Positions 18,630-27,587 of a stretch of DNA of 64,000 bases are shown here, in pieces. Every line of letters starts with the position of its first letter. Position 1 is the stretch's first letter. The DNA comes from Thalassobaculum fulvum (GTDB lineage Bacteria; Pseudomonadota; Alphaproteobacteria; Thalassobaculales; Thalassobaculaceae). Under the pieces are notes generated by a model that was not told where the DNA came from, made no database searches, and saw nothing but the letters and a program-made list of their open reading frames with translations. The stretch covers positions 310,001 to 374,000 of the forward strand of contig NZ_BMZS01000003.1 of assembly GCF_014652915.1 (NCBI RefSeq), given 5' to 3'. The position numbers were made by a program, and so were the translations under genes.

Positions 18630-19145
18630 ATGTCGACTCCCGAACCCGGCATCACACCGTCCGACGTGGGCTCAGCGGTCAAGCGCGAGTACCTCGAGGC
18701 CATCAAGCTGATTGAGCGGCTGCACCGGCAGTTTCTCGAAGTGGTGAAGACCGAGCTCGACAGGATTAGTGTCGAGGACATCAACAACATCCAGGCGTTG
18801 ATCCTGTTCAACATCGGCGAGGAAGAGCTGACGGTCGGAGAACTGACCAACCGCGGCTACTACCTTGGCTCGAATGTTTCGTACAACGTCCGGAAGATGG
18901 TCGAGAACGGCTACCTGGTGCAGGAGCGCTCGACCCATGATCGCCGGTCGATCCGCGTTCGGCTGTCGGACAAGGGCCTGGCGCTGTGCGCCCAGATCGG
19001 CGACATGTTCGAGCGGCACTCGGCGGCGCTGACCGACTCCAACATCGCCCCCGAGGATCTGAACGCGGCCAGCGTGTCGTACCGTCAGCTCGAGCGGTTC
19101 TGGATCTCGATGCTGAACTTCAATCTGCGCGGCACGATCCTCTGA
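18630..19145 (+). CDS. LdtR-type MarR-family transcriptional regulator
   Basis: A 171-residue winged-helix regulator. The core ERLHRQFLEVVKTELDR, IQALILFNIGEEELTVGEL, GYYLGSNVSYNVRKMVENGYL (recognition helix) and QERSTHDRRSIRVRLSDKG follows LdtR of Rhizobiales and Liberibacter, which controls an L,D-transpeptidase gene and osmotic/cell-wall stress responses. A final segment RQLERFWISMLNF forms the dimer helix. Here it has its own promoter and sits before proS, with no L,D-transpeptidase gene in the window, so its targets are elsewhere. Confidence 0.85.
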   Translation: MSTPEPGITPSDVGSAVKREYLEAIKLIERLHRQFLEVVKTELDRISVEDINNIQALILFNIGEEELTVGELTNRGYYLGSNVSYNVRKMVENGYLVQERSTHDRRSIRVRLSDKGLALCAQIGDMFERHSAALTDSNIAPEDLNAASVSYRQLERFWISMLNFNLRGTIL

Positions 19146-19185
19146 GCGGCCGCGGGTCGGCGGAGCCGGCCGCGCGGCATTTCCC

Positions 19186-19215
19186 TTGGACAGTACGAAC
19201 CCCCTTTCATAGAGT
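19186..19215 (+). promoter_or_regulatory. Probable proS promoter
   Basis: TTGGAC (19186-19191) and TAGAGT (19210-19215) with an 18-base spacer lie 33 bases before the proS start codon, in a run of pyrimidines within the gap after the regulator gene. Confidence 0.5.
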
Positions 19216-19247
19216 GCGCGCCTTGCCGCGACGACGTGAGAAGGGTC

Positions 19248-20561
19248 ATGCGCCTGTCCCGCTATTTCCTGCCTACCCTGAAGGATACGCCCCGCGAGGC
19301 GGAGATCGTCTCGCACCGCCTGATGCTGCGGGCCGGGATGATGCAGCAGGCCAGCGCCGGCATCTACTCGTGGCTGCCGCTCGGGTTCCGCGTGCTCAAG
19401 AAGATCGAACAGATCGTGCGCGACGAGCAGGACGCTGCCGGCTGGCAGGAAGTGCTGATGCCGACCATCCAGTCGGCAGACCTGTGGCGCGAGAGCGGCC
19501 GTTACGACGACTACGGCAAGGAGATGCTCCGCATCAAGGACCGGCACGACCGCGACATGCTGTACGGGCCGACCAACGAGGAGCTGATCACCGACATCTT
19601 CCGGACCCATGTCCGCAGCTACCGTGAGCTGCCGGGCCGGCTCTACCACATCCAGTGGAAGTTCCGGGACGAGGTGCGGCCGCGCTTCGGTGTGATGCGC
19701 GGGCGCGAGTTCCTGATGAAGGACGCCTATTCCTTTGACGTGGACTTCGCGGCCGCCAAGCGCGCCTACAACCGCCAGTTCGTCGCGTATCTGCGGACCT
19801 TCGACCGGATGGGACTGAAGGCGATCCCGATGGCTGCCGATTCCGGGCCGATCGGCGGCGACATGAGCCACGAGTTCATCATCCTGGCGGAGACCGGCGA
19901 GAGCGAGGTGTTCTGCCACAAGGACTGGCTCAGCGCCGATGCGGTGCCGGCCGACGTCGACTACGAGGCCGACCTGCAGCCGGTCGTCGACGCCTGCCTG
20001 GCGCGCTATGCCGCGACCGACGAGAAGCACGACCCGGCGACCTGCCCGGTCGCCGAGGCGGACCTGGTCAGGACCCGCGGCATCGAGGTCGGCCACATCT
20101 TCTACTTCGGCACCAAGTACTCCGACCCGATGGGCGCCAGGGTGGCGGGCTCGGACGGCAAGGAGGTCACGGTCCACATGGGCTCCTACGGCGTCGGGGT
20201 GTCGCGCCTGGTCGGCGGCATCATCGAGGCGTCGCACGACGATGCCGGCATCGTCTGGCCGGAGCCGGTGGCGCCGTTCAAGGTCGGGCTCGTCAACCTG
20301 AAGGTCGGCGACGTCGCCTGCGATTCGACGGCCGAGGCGCTGTATGCCGGGTTCGTGAACGCCGGGATCGAGGTGCTGATGGACGACCGCGAGGAGCGTC
20401 CCGGCCCGAAGCTCGCCAACATGGACCTGATCGGGCTGCCCTGGCAGGTGGTGGTCGGGCCGCGCGGCATTGCCAACGGCGTGGTCGAGGTCAAGAACCG
20501 CAAGACCGGCGAGCGCGAGGAGATGACCCCGGAAGCCGCCATGAACCGGCTCGCCGGGTGA
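19248..20561 (+). CDS. proS: Prolyl-tRNA synthetase, short alphaproteobacterial type
   Basis: Charges tRNA-Pro with proline. The 437-residue class II synthetase shows motif 1 around [20 protein letters not shown], motif 2 [27 protein letters not shown], motif 3 [17 protein letters not shown] and a C-terminal anticodon-binding domain ([21 protein letters not shown]). It is about 130 residues shorter than E. coli ProRS because the inserted editing domain is missing, as is normal in alphaproteobacteria; mischarged Ala-tRNA-Pro must be cleared by a separate protein. The ATG at 19248 has GAGAAGGG just upstream and was preferred over a GTG at 19236. Downstream lie lolC and lolD. Confidence 0.96.
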   Translation: MRLSRYFLPTLKDTPREAEIVSHRLMLRAGMMQQASAGIYSWLPLGFRVLKKIEQIVRDEQDAAGWQEVLMPTIQSADLWRESGRYDDYGKEMLRIKDRHDRDMLYGPTNEELITDIFRTHVRSYRELPGRLYHIQWKFRDEVRPRFGVMRGREFLMKDAYSFDVDFAAAKRAYNRQFVAYLRTFDRMGLKAIPMAADSGPIGGDMSHEFIILAETGESEVFCHKDWLSADAVPADVDYEADLQPVVDACLARYAATDEKHDPATCPVAEADLVRTRGIEVGHIFYFGTKYSDPMGARVAGSDGKEVTVHMGSYGVGVSRLVGGIIEASHDDAGIVWPEPVAPFKVGLVNLKVGDVACDSTAEALYAGFVNAGIEVLMDDREERPGPKLANMDLIGLPWQVVVGPRGIANGVVEVKNRKTGEREEMTPEAAMNRLAG

Positions 20562-20607
20562 TCGCCACCGCCCCGAGTTCGCCTTCATCCCCGGGGAGAT
20601 TGCCCGA

Positions 20608-21855
20608 ATGATCTTCGGAGCTTTCGAGCGGATGCTGGCGCTGCGCTACCTGCGGGCCCGCCGGCAGGAGGGGTTCATCTCGGTGATCGCCGGGTTTTCG
20701 CTGCTCGGCATCGGCCTCGGTGTCGCGACCCTGATCATCGTGATGAGCGTGATGAACGGCTTCCGGGTCGAGCTGACGAGCCGGATCCTCGGGCTGAACG
20801 GCCATATCGGGATCTATTCGTCGACCGGACGGATCGAGAACTACGACCGGGTCGCGGTGCAGGTCGCCTCGATACCCGGAATCTTCAGCGTGACTCCGCA
20901 GGTCGAGGAACAGGCGATGCTGACCGCCGGCGGCAACGCGTCCGGTGCGGTCGTGCGCGGCATCCGGCCGAGCGACCTGAAGGCCAAGCGGCTGATCGCC
21001 GACAAGATCGTCCGCGGTTCGCTCGACCGGTTCGCGGGCGACGACGCGATCGTCCTCGGCGACCGGCTGGCCGAGCGCCTGCGGGTCGGAGTCGGGGACC
21101 GGGTGACGCTGCTGTCGCCGACCTCGACCGTGACCGTCATGGGCAGCGTCCCGCGCATGAAGGCCTACGAGGTCGTCGCGCTCTTCAACGTCGGGATGTT
21201 CGAGTACGACAACACCTTCGTGTACATGCCGCTGGAGGCGGCCCAGGTGCTGTACCGTACCGGCGACACGGTCAACGCGCTGGAGATCTTCACGACCGAC
21301 CCGGAGCACGTCCGGCGGTTCCGGTTGCCGCTGCTGGAATCCCTGCCGTCCAGCCTGTATCCCCGGGACTGGCAGCAGCAGCACGCCAGTTTCTTCAACG
21401 CGCTGCAGGTCGAGCGCAACGTCATGTTCCTCATCCTGACCCTGATCATCCTGGTGGCGGCGTTCAACATCATCAGCTCGCTGATCATGCTGGTGAAGGA
21501 CAAGGGCCGGGACATCGCGGTGCTCCGCACCATGGGGGCGACGCGCGGGATGATCACCCGGATCTTCTTCATGACCGGGGCCAGCGTCGGCGTGCTCGGC
21601 ACCGCCTTCGGCAGCGTTCTCGGCCTGCTGTTCTGCGACAACATCGAGGCGATCCGCCAGGCCCTGCAGTCGCTGACCGGGGCGACCATTTTCGACCCGA
21701 TGATCTACTTCCTGAGCCGGATGCCCGCCGAGATCGATCCCTGGGAGGTGTTCGCGGTGGTCGTCATGGCGCTGCTGCTCAGCTTCGCGGCCACGATCTA
21801 CCCCGCCTGGCGGGCGGCCCGCGTCGATCCGGTCGAGGCGCTGCGTTATGAATAA
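20608..21855 (+). CDS. lolC: Lipoprotein-releasing ABC transporter permease (LolC/LolE family)
   Basis: Permease that extracts lipoproteins from the inner membrane for transfer to LolA. The 415-residue protein has the N-terminal cytoplasmic motif [27 protein letters not shown] leading into the first membrane helix, a large periplasmic domain, and three C-terminal helices of the FtsX type ([59 protein letters not shown]). Ending in [12 protein letters not shown] is typical. A single permease gene is present, as in alphaproteobacteria where one LolC/E-type protein (sometimes called LolF) replaces the pair. It overlaps lolD by eight bases. Confidence 0.93.
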   Translation: MIFGAFERMLALRYLRARRQEGFISVIAGFSLLGIGLGVATLIIVMSVMNGFRVELTSRILGLNGHIGIYSSTGRIENYDRVAVQVASIPGIFSVTPQVEEQAMLTAGGNASGAVVRGIRPSDLKAKRLIADKIVRGSLDRFAGDDAIVLGDRLAERLRVGVGDRVTLLSPTSTVTVMGSVPRMKAYEVVALFNVGMFEYDNTFVYMPLEAAQVLYRTGDTVNALEIFTTDPEHVRRFRLPLLESLPSSLYPRDWQQQHASFFNALQVERNVMFLILTLIILVAAFNIISSLIMLVKDKGRDIAVLRTMGATRGMITRIFFMTGASVGVLGTAFGSVLGLLFCDNIEAIRQALQSLTGATIFDPMIYFLSRMPAEIDPWEVFAVVVMALLLSFAATIYPAWRAARVDPVEALRYE

Positions 21856-22537
21856 CGATCCCGTGCTGCGGCTCGAAGGGGTCACCAGGCGCTTCGGTTC
21901 CGGCGAGACCGCGTTGGAGATCCTGCGGGGCGTGGACTTCTGCCTGCGGCCGGGCGAGCTGGTGGCACTGGTCGGCCCGTCCGGGGCCGGCAAGTCCACT
22001 CTGCTGCATATCGCCGGCCTGCTGGAGGCGCCGACCAGCGGCAAGGTCCTGGTCGACGGCAAGGACTGCGCCGGGCTGGGGGATGCCGGCCGGACCAGGC
22101 TGCGGCGCGATACCATCGGGTTCGTCTATCAGTTCCACCACCTGCTGCCGGAGTTCTCGGCCCGCGAGAACGTGATGATCCCGCAGATGGTCGCCGGCCT
22201 GTCGCGGGACGAGGCCGGCCAGCGTGCCGACCAGCTTCTGAAGATGGTGGGGCTGGAGCGGCGGTCGTCGCACCGCCCGGCGCGGCTGTCGGGGGGCGAG
22301 CAACAGCGCGTCGCCATCGTGCGCGCGATCGCCAACGTGCCGCAGGTGCTGCTGGCTGACGAGCCGACCGGAAACCTCGATCCGCAGACCGCGGCGGAAG
22401 TCTTCGGACAGCTCACCCGAATCGTCCGGGCCACCGGTCTGGCGGCGCTGATCGCGACGCACAACCTGGACCTGGCGGCGGCCATGGACCGGACGCTGGA
22501 ACTGAAGGACGGCGTGGTGCTGGAGCGTCGCGGCTGA
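21848..22537 (+). CDS. lolD: Lipoprotein-releasing ABC transporter ATPase
   Basis: ATP-binding subunit partnering the LolC/E permease. In 229 residues it holds Walker [10 protein letters not shown], the Q-loop [16 protein letters not shown] typical of LolD, the ABC signature [14 protein letters not shown], Walker [13 protein letters not shown] and the H-loop THN. It begins inside lolC and ends 15 bases before the converging pentapeptide gene. Confidence 0.95.
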   Translation: MNNDPVLRLEGVTRRFGSGETALEILRGVDFCLRPGELVALVGPSGAGKSTLLHIAGLLEAPTSGKVLVDGKDCAGLGDAGRTRLRRDTIGFVYQFHHLLPEFSARENVMIPQMVAGLSRDEAGQRADQLLKMVGLERRSSHRPARLSGGEQQRVAIVRAIANVPQVLLADEPTGNLDPQTAAEVFGQLTRIVRATGLAALIATHNLDLAAAMDRTLELKDGVVLERRG

Positions 22538-22552
22538 GGCGGCCGGCTCAGG

Positions 22553-23782
22553 TCAGGCGGCGTCCAGGCCCGACGCGTTCTTGATGGTCGCCTGCTCGAG
22601 CCGCGAGCCGGTGCGGTTGCTGCCGGTGAGATCGACGCCGTCCAGGATCGCCCCGACGAAATTGGCGTCCTGCAGATCGGCGCTGCGGAACCGCACGGGC
22701 AGGCTCTTGCCGGTCCGGCGGCCTTGGGGGTCGAGGATCTCGGCGCCTTCGATGCGGGCGCCGACGAAGCTGGCGTTGGTCAGCACGCTGTCGGTGAAGT
22801 TGGTGCCGGCCAGGCGGGCCAGGGAGAAGTCGGCGCCCTCCAGGGTTGCGCGCCGGAAGGTGGTCAGGAACAGCTCGGAGCGTACGAACGCCGCGCCTGT
22901 CAGGTCGGCTTCCTCGAACGATACCCCGCGGACGTCACAGCTCGAGAAGTCCAGTCCGCGCAGGTCCCGGCCGACGAACTCGGCCCGCATGCCGGTCCGG
23001 CCGTTGCTGGCGATCCAGGTGCTGTGGAAGCGCAGCGCCTGCTCGATGTCGTCGGGCAGGGTGTGCTCGGCATCGCGATGGATGGCGCCCATCAGGTTGG
23101 TGTTGTCGAGGATCGCCTTCGACAGGTCGACGTTGCGCAGATTGGCGTCGGCCAGGTTCGCGCCCTTGAGGTTGGCGCCGTCCAGGTTGGTGCCGGTCAG
23201 GTTGGCGTTCTTCAGGTTGCAGCCCGAGAGGTCGGCGCCCGACAGGTTGGCGCCGGCCAGGTTGACCGCGTGCAGGACGACGTCGCGGAAGATCGCGCCG
23301 CGCGCGCTGCTCACGGCCAGATTCGCTTCCGACATGTTGGAGCCGGTGAAATCCGCCCCGTCCAGGTTGGCGTCGGTGAAATTGGTGTCCCGCTTCTCTT
23401 CCTCGCCCCAGTTGACCACGTGGCCGGGCCGCATGTCGGCGCCGCGCAGGATCGCGCCGGACAGGTTGGCCATCGCGAAGTTCGCGCCGCGCAGGTCGGC
23501 CCGCTCGAAGTTCGCCGACTGCAGGTCGGCCTGGGAGAAGTCGCAGCCGAACAGGTCGGCTTCGCCGAAGTTGGTGACCCGGGCGTGGGCCTTGATGAAG
23601 CTGGCGCCGGTCAGGATCGAGCGGCGCAGGTCGAGGGTGTCGACCGTCTTGCCGTTCAGATTGGCGCCCTTCAGCAGCAGGCGCCGCCCGTTCGGGCGTC
23701 CGGCCAGATAGACCTCGTGCGCCTTGACCGCCTTTGCGGTCTCGAAAGGAATGTCGATCGGGCGGGTGAGGACGGGTGGCAT
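22553..23782 (-). CDS. Pentapeptide-repeat protein
   Basis: A 409-residue protein built almost wholly of A(D/N)LXX pentapeptide repeats, expected to fold as a right-handed quadrilateral beta-helix. There are two repeat blocks (about 30-245 and 290-400), split by a non-repeat insert with DDIEQALRFHSTWIASNGRTG. That H-x-x-W-x-x-S-x-G-x-x-G segment recurs in other bacterial pentapeptide proteins. No signal peptide or membrane helix is seen, so it should be cytoplasmic. Some relatives (Qnr, MfpA) mimic DNA and bind gyrase, but most have no known role, and none can be assigned here. It lies inverted between lolD and dnaE. The ATG at 23782 has only a weak AGAAAG site. Confidence 0.88.
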   Translation of the reverse strand: MPPVLTRPIDIPFETAKAVKAHEVYLAGRPNGRRLLLKGANLNGKTVDTLDLRRSILTGASFIKAHARVTNFGEADLFGCDFSQADLQSANFERADLRGANFAMANLSGAILRGADMRPGHVVNWGEEEKRDTNFTDANLDGADFTGSNMSEANLAVSSARGAIFRDVVLHAVNLAGANLSGADLSGCNLKNANLTGTNLDGANLKGANLADANLRNVDLSKAILDNTNLMGAIHRDAEHTLPDDIEQALRFHSTWIASNGRTGMRAEFVGRDLRGLDFSSCDVRGVSFEEADLTGAAFVRSELFLTTFRRATLEGADFSLARLAGTNFTDSVLTNASFVGARIEGAEILDPQGRRTGKSLPVRFRSADLQDANFVGAILDGVDLTGSNRTGSRLEQATIKNASGLDAA

Positions 23783-24026
23783 CTTTCTGACGCCTCGGTA
23801 GTGGTGATGGCGCGGCGACGCATCGAGTCGAGCGACCATGCAGCGTCGGCGGTAAACAGACCGTAAACGGCAATGATCGAAATTGGTTAACGGCCTCCGT
23901 CCGAGTCGCATGGGGGCCGGGACCGGCCGACGCGCCGGAATCCCGCGCGACGACCCGGCCGCGCGCGCGACCGTGACCCGGCGCGGCCCGCATGGAAGAA
24001 TGGTCGGCCGATCGCTGGAGCCCCCG

Positions 24027-27000
24027 ATGCCGCACGCAGACTTCGTCCATCTTCGCGTTCATTCCGCCTTTTCGCTGGCGGAGGGCGCGATCCACGCCAA
24101 GCAGCTGGTCAAGATGACCAAGGCCAGCCGGATGCCGGCCGTGGCGATCACCGACAGCGGCAACCTGTTCGGTGCATTGGAGTTCTCGGTGACCGCGGCG
24201 GGCGAGGGCGTGCAGCCGATCGTCGGGGTCCAGTTGATGGTGCGCCGACCGGCCGAACCGGACCGTCGCGGGCTCCGCGTAGTCGGCGGGCGCGACGTGC
24301 ACCCCGATCAGCTGCTGCTGCTGGTGCAGTCGGAGACCGGCTATCTCAATCTGATGGAGCTGGTCAGCCGGGCCTACATGGAGACCTCCGGCGAGGAGGA
24401 GCCGCAGCTCAGGCTCGAAGAGCTGGAGGGCCTGACCGACGGGCTGATCGCGTTGACCGCGGGGCCGCGCGGCGGGGTCGGGCGACTTCTGCTGGAGGGA
24501 CGCGACACCGACGCCGAGGCCATGCTCCTGCATCTCAACCGGCTGTTTCCGGGGCGGCTGTACGTGGAACTGCAGCGGCACTTCCTCGACGAGGAGAACC
24601 GGATCGAGGAGCGCCTGATCGACCTGGCCTATGCCCACGACGTTCCGCTGGTCGCCACCAACGAGGTGTTCTTCGCCGACGAGTCGATGTCGGAGGCCCA
24701 CGACGTCCTGCTGTGCATCGCCCAGAGCACGACGATCGGGAATCCCAAGCGGCGCCGGGTGACCCCCCATCACCGGTTCAAGTCGGCCGCCGAGATGCGC
24801 GAGCTGTTCGCCGACATCCCGGAAGCGGTCGACAACACGCTGGTGATCGCCCGGCGATGCTCCTACATGCCGCGCAAGCTGGCGCCGATCCTGCCGCGGT
24901 TCGACACCGAGGGCGGCCGGTCGGAGGCGGCGGAACTGCGGGCCCAGGCGGAGGAGGGACTGCAGGCGCGGCTCGAGGCGCACGTGTTCACGCCGGACAT
25001 GGACGAGGCCCGCCGGGCCGAGATCGCCGAGCCCTACCGCGAACGGCTCGAGATGGAGCTCGGGGTCATCGAGCAGATGGGCTTCCCCGGCTATTTCCTG
25101 ATCGTGTCGGACTTCATCAAGTGGGCCAAGGCGCACGACATCCCGGTGGGACCGGGACGCGGGTCGGGTGCCGGGTCGCTGGTCGCGTACTCGCTGCTGA
25201 TCACCGACCTGGATCCGTTGCGCTGGGGGCTGCTGTTCGAGCGCTTCCTGAACCCCGAGCGTGTGTCGATGCCCGATTTCGACATCGACTTCTGCCAGGA
25301 CCGGCGCGACGAGGTGATCCGCTACGTCCAGGACAAGTACGGCCGCGACCGGGTGGCGCAGATCATCACCTTCGGCAAGCTGCAGGCCCGCGCCGCGCTG
25401 CGCGACGTCGGCCGGGTGCTGGAGATGCCGTACGGGCAGGTCGACCGGATCTGCAAGCTGGTGCCGAACAACCCGGCCAACCCGGTGACCCTGGCGCAGG
25501 CCCTGGAGACCGAGGAGGAACTCCGCCGCCAGCGCGACGCCGACGAGAACGTCGCCAGCCTGATCCGGGTGGCGCTGCAGATCGAGGGCCTGTACCGCAA
25601 CTCGTCGACTCACGCCGCCGGCGTGGTGATCGGCGACCGGCCGCTGTCGCAGCTGGTGCCGTTGTACCGCGACCCGCGGTCCGACATGCCGGTCACCCAG
25701 TTCAACATGAAGTGGGTCGAGCCGGCCGGGCTGGTGAAGTTCGACTTCCTTGGCCTGAAGACGCTGACGGTCCTGCAGCGCGCCGTCGACCTGCTCAAGG
25801 AGCGGGGTATCCAACTCGATCTCTCGAAGATCCCGCTCGACGACGAGCCGACCTACGCGATGCTGGCCAAGGGCGACAGCACCGGGGTGTTCCAGCTCGA
25901 AAGTTCGGGCATGCGCGACGTGCTGCGCCGCCTGCGCCCCGACCGCTTCGAAGACATCATCGCGCTGGTGGCGCTGTACCGCCCGGGGCCGATGGCGAAT
26001 ATCCCGAAGTACATCGCCTGCAAGCACGGCGAGGAGCAGCCGGACTACATGCACCCGAAGCTGGAGCCGGTGCTGACCGAGACCTTCGGGATCATGATCT
26101 ACCAGGAGCAGGTGCAGCAGGCCGCCCAGCGGTTGTCCGGCTACACCCTCGGCGGTGCCGACCTGCTGCGCCGCGCCATGGGCAAGAAGATCAAGGAGGA
26201 GATGGACGCCCAGCGCGAGAAGTTCGTCTCGGGCGCCGTCGAGAACGGGGTGGAGGAGGCGCGGGCCAGCGCCATCTTCGACCAGATCGCGGCGTTCGCC
26301 GGCTACGGCTTCAACAAGAGCCACGCCGCCGCCTACGCCCTGGTCGCCTATCACACCGCCTACCTCAAGGCGAACCATCCCGTGGAGTTCCTGGCGGCGT
26401 CGATGACGTACGACATGGGGAACTCCGACAAGCTCAACACGTTCCGGCAGGAGCTGCAGAAGCTGAAGATCCCGCTGCTGCCGCCGGACATCAACCGGTC
26501 GCGGCGCGACTTCGCGGTGGAGCGCCTGCCGGACGGCACCATGGGCATTCGATACGCCCTGGCGGCGATCAAGAACGTCGGCGGCGCGGCGATGGACGCG
26601 CTGGCCACGGCGCGCGATGCCGACGGCCCGTTCAGGAGCCTCGGCGATTTCGCCGAGCGCGCCGACCCGCAGCACGTCAACAAGCGGCTGCTCGAGAACC
26701 TGGTGCGGGCCGGCGCCTTCGACGGGCTGCATCCGAACCGGGCCGAGCTGTTCGAGAGCCTGGAGACCGTCGTCCGCCATGTCAGCGCGGCCGCCAGCGA
26801 GCGCGGTTCGAGCCAGGTCAACCTGTTCGCGGTCGACGGCGGGCGCGAGCCGGCGCGGCTGCGGCTCAAGGACCGGCCGGACTGGCCGCCGATGGAGCGC
26901 CTGAAGGAGGAGTTCGACGCCCTCGGCTTCTATCTCTCGGCCCATCCGCTGGACGCCTATGCGGAATCCCTCGATCGCCTGAAGGTGGTCGCGTCCGACC

Positions 27001-27515
27001 GGGCGCTCGCCGAAACCCGGGCGAAGGGCGGCACCGCCCGGTTGACGCTCGCCGGCATCGTCGTGGGCAAGCAGATCCGCACCTCGAAGTCCGGCAACCG
27101 CTTCGCCTTCGTCCAGCTCACCGACCGTTCCGGGGTGTTCGAGGTCACGCTGTTCTCGGAGGTGCTGGCGGTCAGCCGGGAGCTGCTGGATTCCGGCGAT
27201 CCGCTGCTGGTGAAGGCCGACGCCCGGATCGAGGACGACGCCATGCGGCTGCTGGCGTCGCGCATCGAGCCGCTGGACAAGGCGGTCGAGCAGACCGCCG
27301 CCGGCCTGGAGATCCACGTGCGCGATACCCGGGCGCTGGAGCCCCTGCAGTCGCTGATCGCCAAGGAAGGGCGGGGCCGCGGCCGGATCCGCGTGGTGGT
27401 CCCGACCGGCGAGGGCGACGTCGGCATCGTCCTGCCGGAGGCCTACAAGGTGTCGGGCCAGCTGCGCGGGGCGGTGAAGGCGATCCCGGGAATCGACTTC
27501 GTGCGTGACCTGTAG
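24027..27515 (+). CDS. dnaE: DNA polymerase III alpha subunit
   Basis: Replicative polymerase catalytic subunit, 1162 residues, the usual DnaE1 length. Seen in order: the PHP domain (FVHLRVHSAFSLAEGAIHAK, AITDSGNLFGALEF), the polymerase core with GPGRGSGAGSLVAYSL, PDFDIDFCQDRRDEVI (two catalytic Asp) and VKFDFLGLKTL (third Asp), helix-hairpin-helix segments, and the OB domain (ARLTLAGIVVGKQIRTSKSG) near the C-terminus. The ATG at 24027 has a GGAG site and matches the family N-terminus; an in-frame ATG at 24000 would add nine residues. The divergent pentapeptide gene shares the 244-base gap upstream, in which no clear promoter is visible. Confidence 0.97.
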   Translation: MPHADFVHLRVHSAFSLAEGAIHAKQLVKMTKASRMPAVAITDSGNLFGALEFSVTAAGEGVQPIVGVQLMVRRPAEPDRRGLRVVGGRDVHPDQLLLLVQSETGYLNLMELVSRAYMETSGEEEPQLRLEELEGLTDGLIALTAGPRGGVGRLLLEGRDTDAEAMLLHLNRLFPGRLYVELQRHFLDEENRIEERLIDLAYAHDVPLVATNEVFFADESMSEAHDVLLCIAQSTTIGNPKRRRVTPHHRFKSAAEMRELFADIPEAVDNTLVIARRCSYMPRKLAPILPRFDTEGGRSEAAELRAQAEEGLQARLEAHVFTPDMDEARRAEIAEPYRERLEMELGVIEQMGFPGYFLIVSDFIKWAKAHDIPVGPGRGSGAGSLVAYSLLITDLDPLRWGLLFERFLNPERVSMPDFDIDFCQDRRDEVIRYVQDKYGRDRVAQIITFGKLQARAALRDVGRVLEMPYGQVDRICKLVPNNPANPVTLAQALETEEELRRQRDADENVASLIRVALQIEGLYRNSSTHAAGVVIGDRPLSQLVPLYRDPRSDMPVTQFNMKWVEPAGLVKFDFLGLKTLTVLQRAVDLLKERGIQLDLSKIPLDDEPTYAMLAKGDSTGVFQLESSGMRDVLRRLRPDRFEDIIALVALYRPGPMANIPKYIACKHGEEQPDYMHPKLEPVLTETFGIMIYQEQVQQAAQRLSGYTLGGADLLRRAMGKKIKEEMDAQREKFVSGAVENGVEEARASAIFDQIAAFAGYGFNKSHAAAYALVAYHTAYLKANHPVEFLAASMTYDMGNSDKLNTFRQELQKLKIPLLPPDINRSRRDFAVERLPDGTMGIRYALAAIKNVGGAAMDALATARDADGPFRSLGDFAERADPQHVNKRLLENLVRAGAFDGLHPNRAELFESLETVVRHVSAAASERGSSQVNLFAVDGGREPARLRLKDRPDWPPMERLKEEFDALGFYLSAHPLDAYAESLDRLKVVASDRALAETRAKGGTARLTLAGIVVGKQIRTSKSGNRFAFVQLTDRSGVFEVTLFSEVLAVSRELLDSGDPLLVKADARIEDDAMRLLASRIEPLDKAVEQTAAGLEIHVRDTRALEPLQSLIAKEGRGRGRIRVVVPTGEGDVGIVLPEAYKVSGQLRGAVKAIPGIDFVRDL

Positions 27516-27587
27516 GCCCGACGGCCGACTTTCCTAACGGCCGGACCGGTGGCAGGCTGGGCGCCTTCCGTCAGCCGGAGAGGTCCG

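Noticed and set aside
22600-23760. Short repeated units in the minus-strand gene, considered as a CRISPR array or tandem repeat
   Set aside because: They encode pentapeptide repeats in frame, with variable third positions and no spacer pattern.
23783-24026. A promoter or operator in the divergent gap between the pentapeptide gene and dnaE
   Set aside because: TTGCCG and TTGGTT patches exist but no -10 at proper spacing was found, so no site is called.
22935-27317. A very long open frame antisense to dnaE and the pentapeptide gene
   Set aside because: High GC makes long antisense frames common; the translation is His/Arg/Gly-rich low complexity, while the sense strand encodes clear DnaE motifs.
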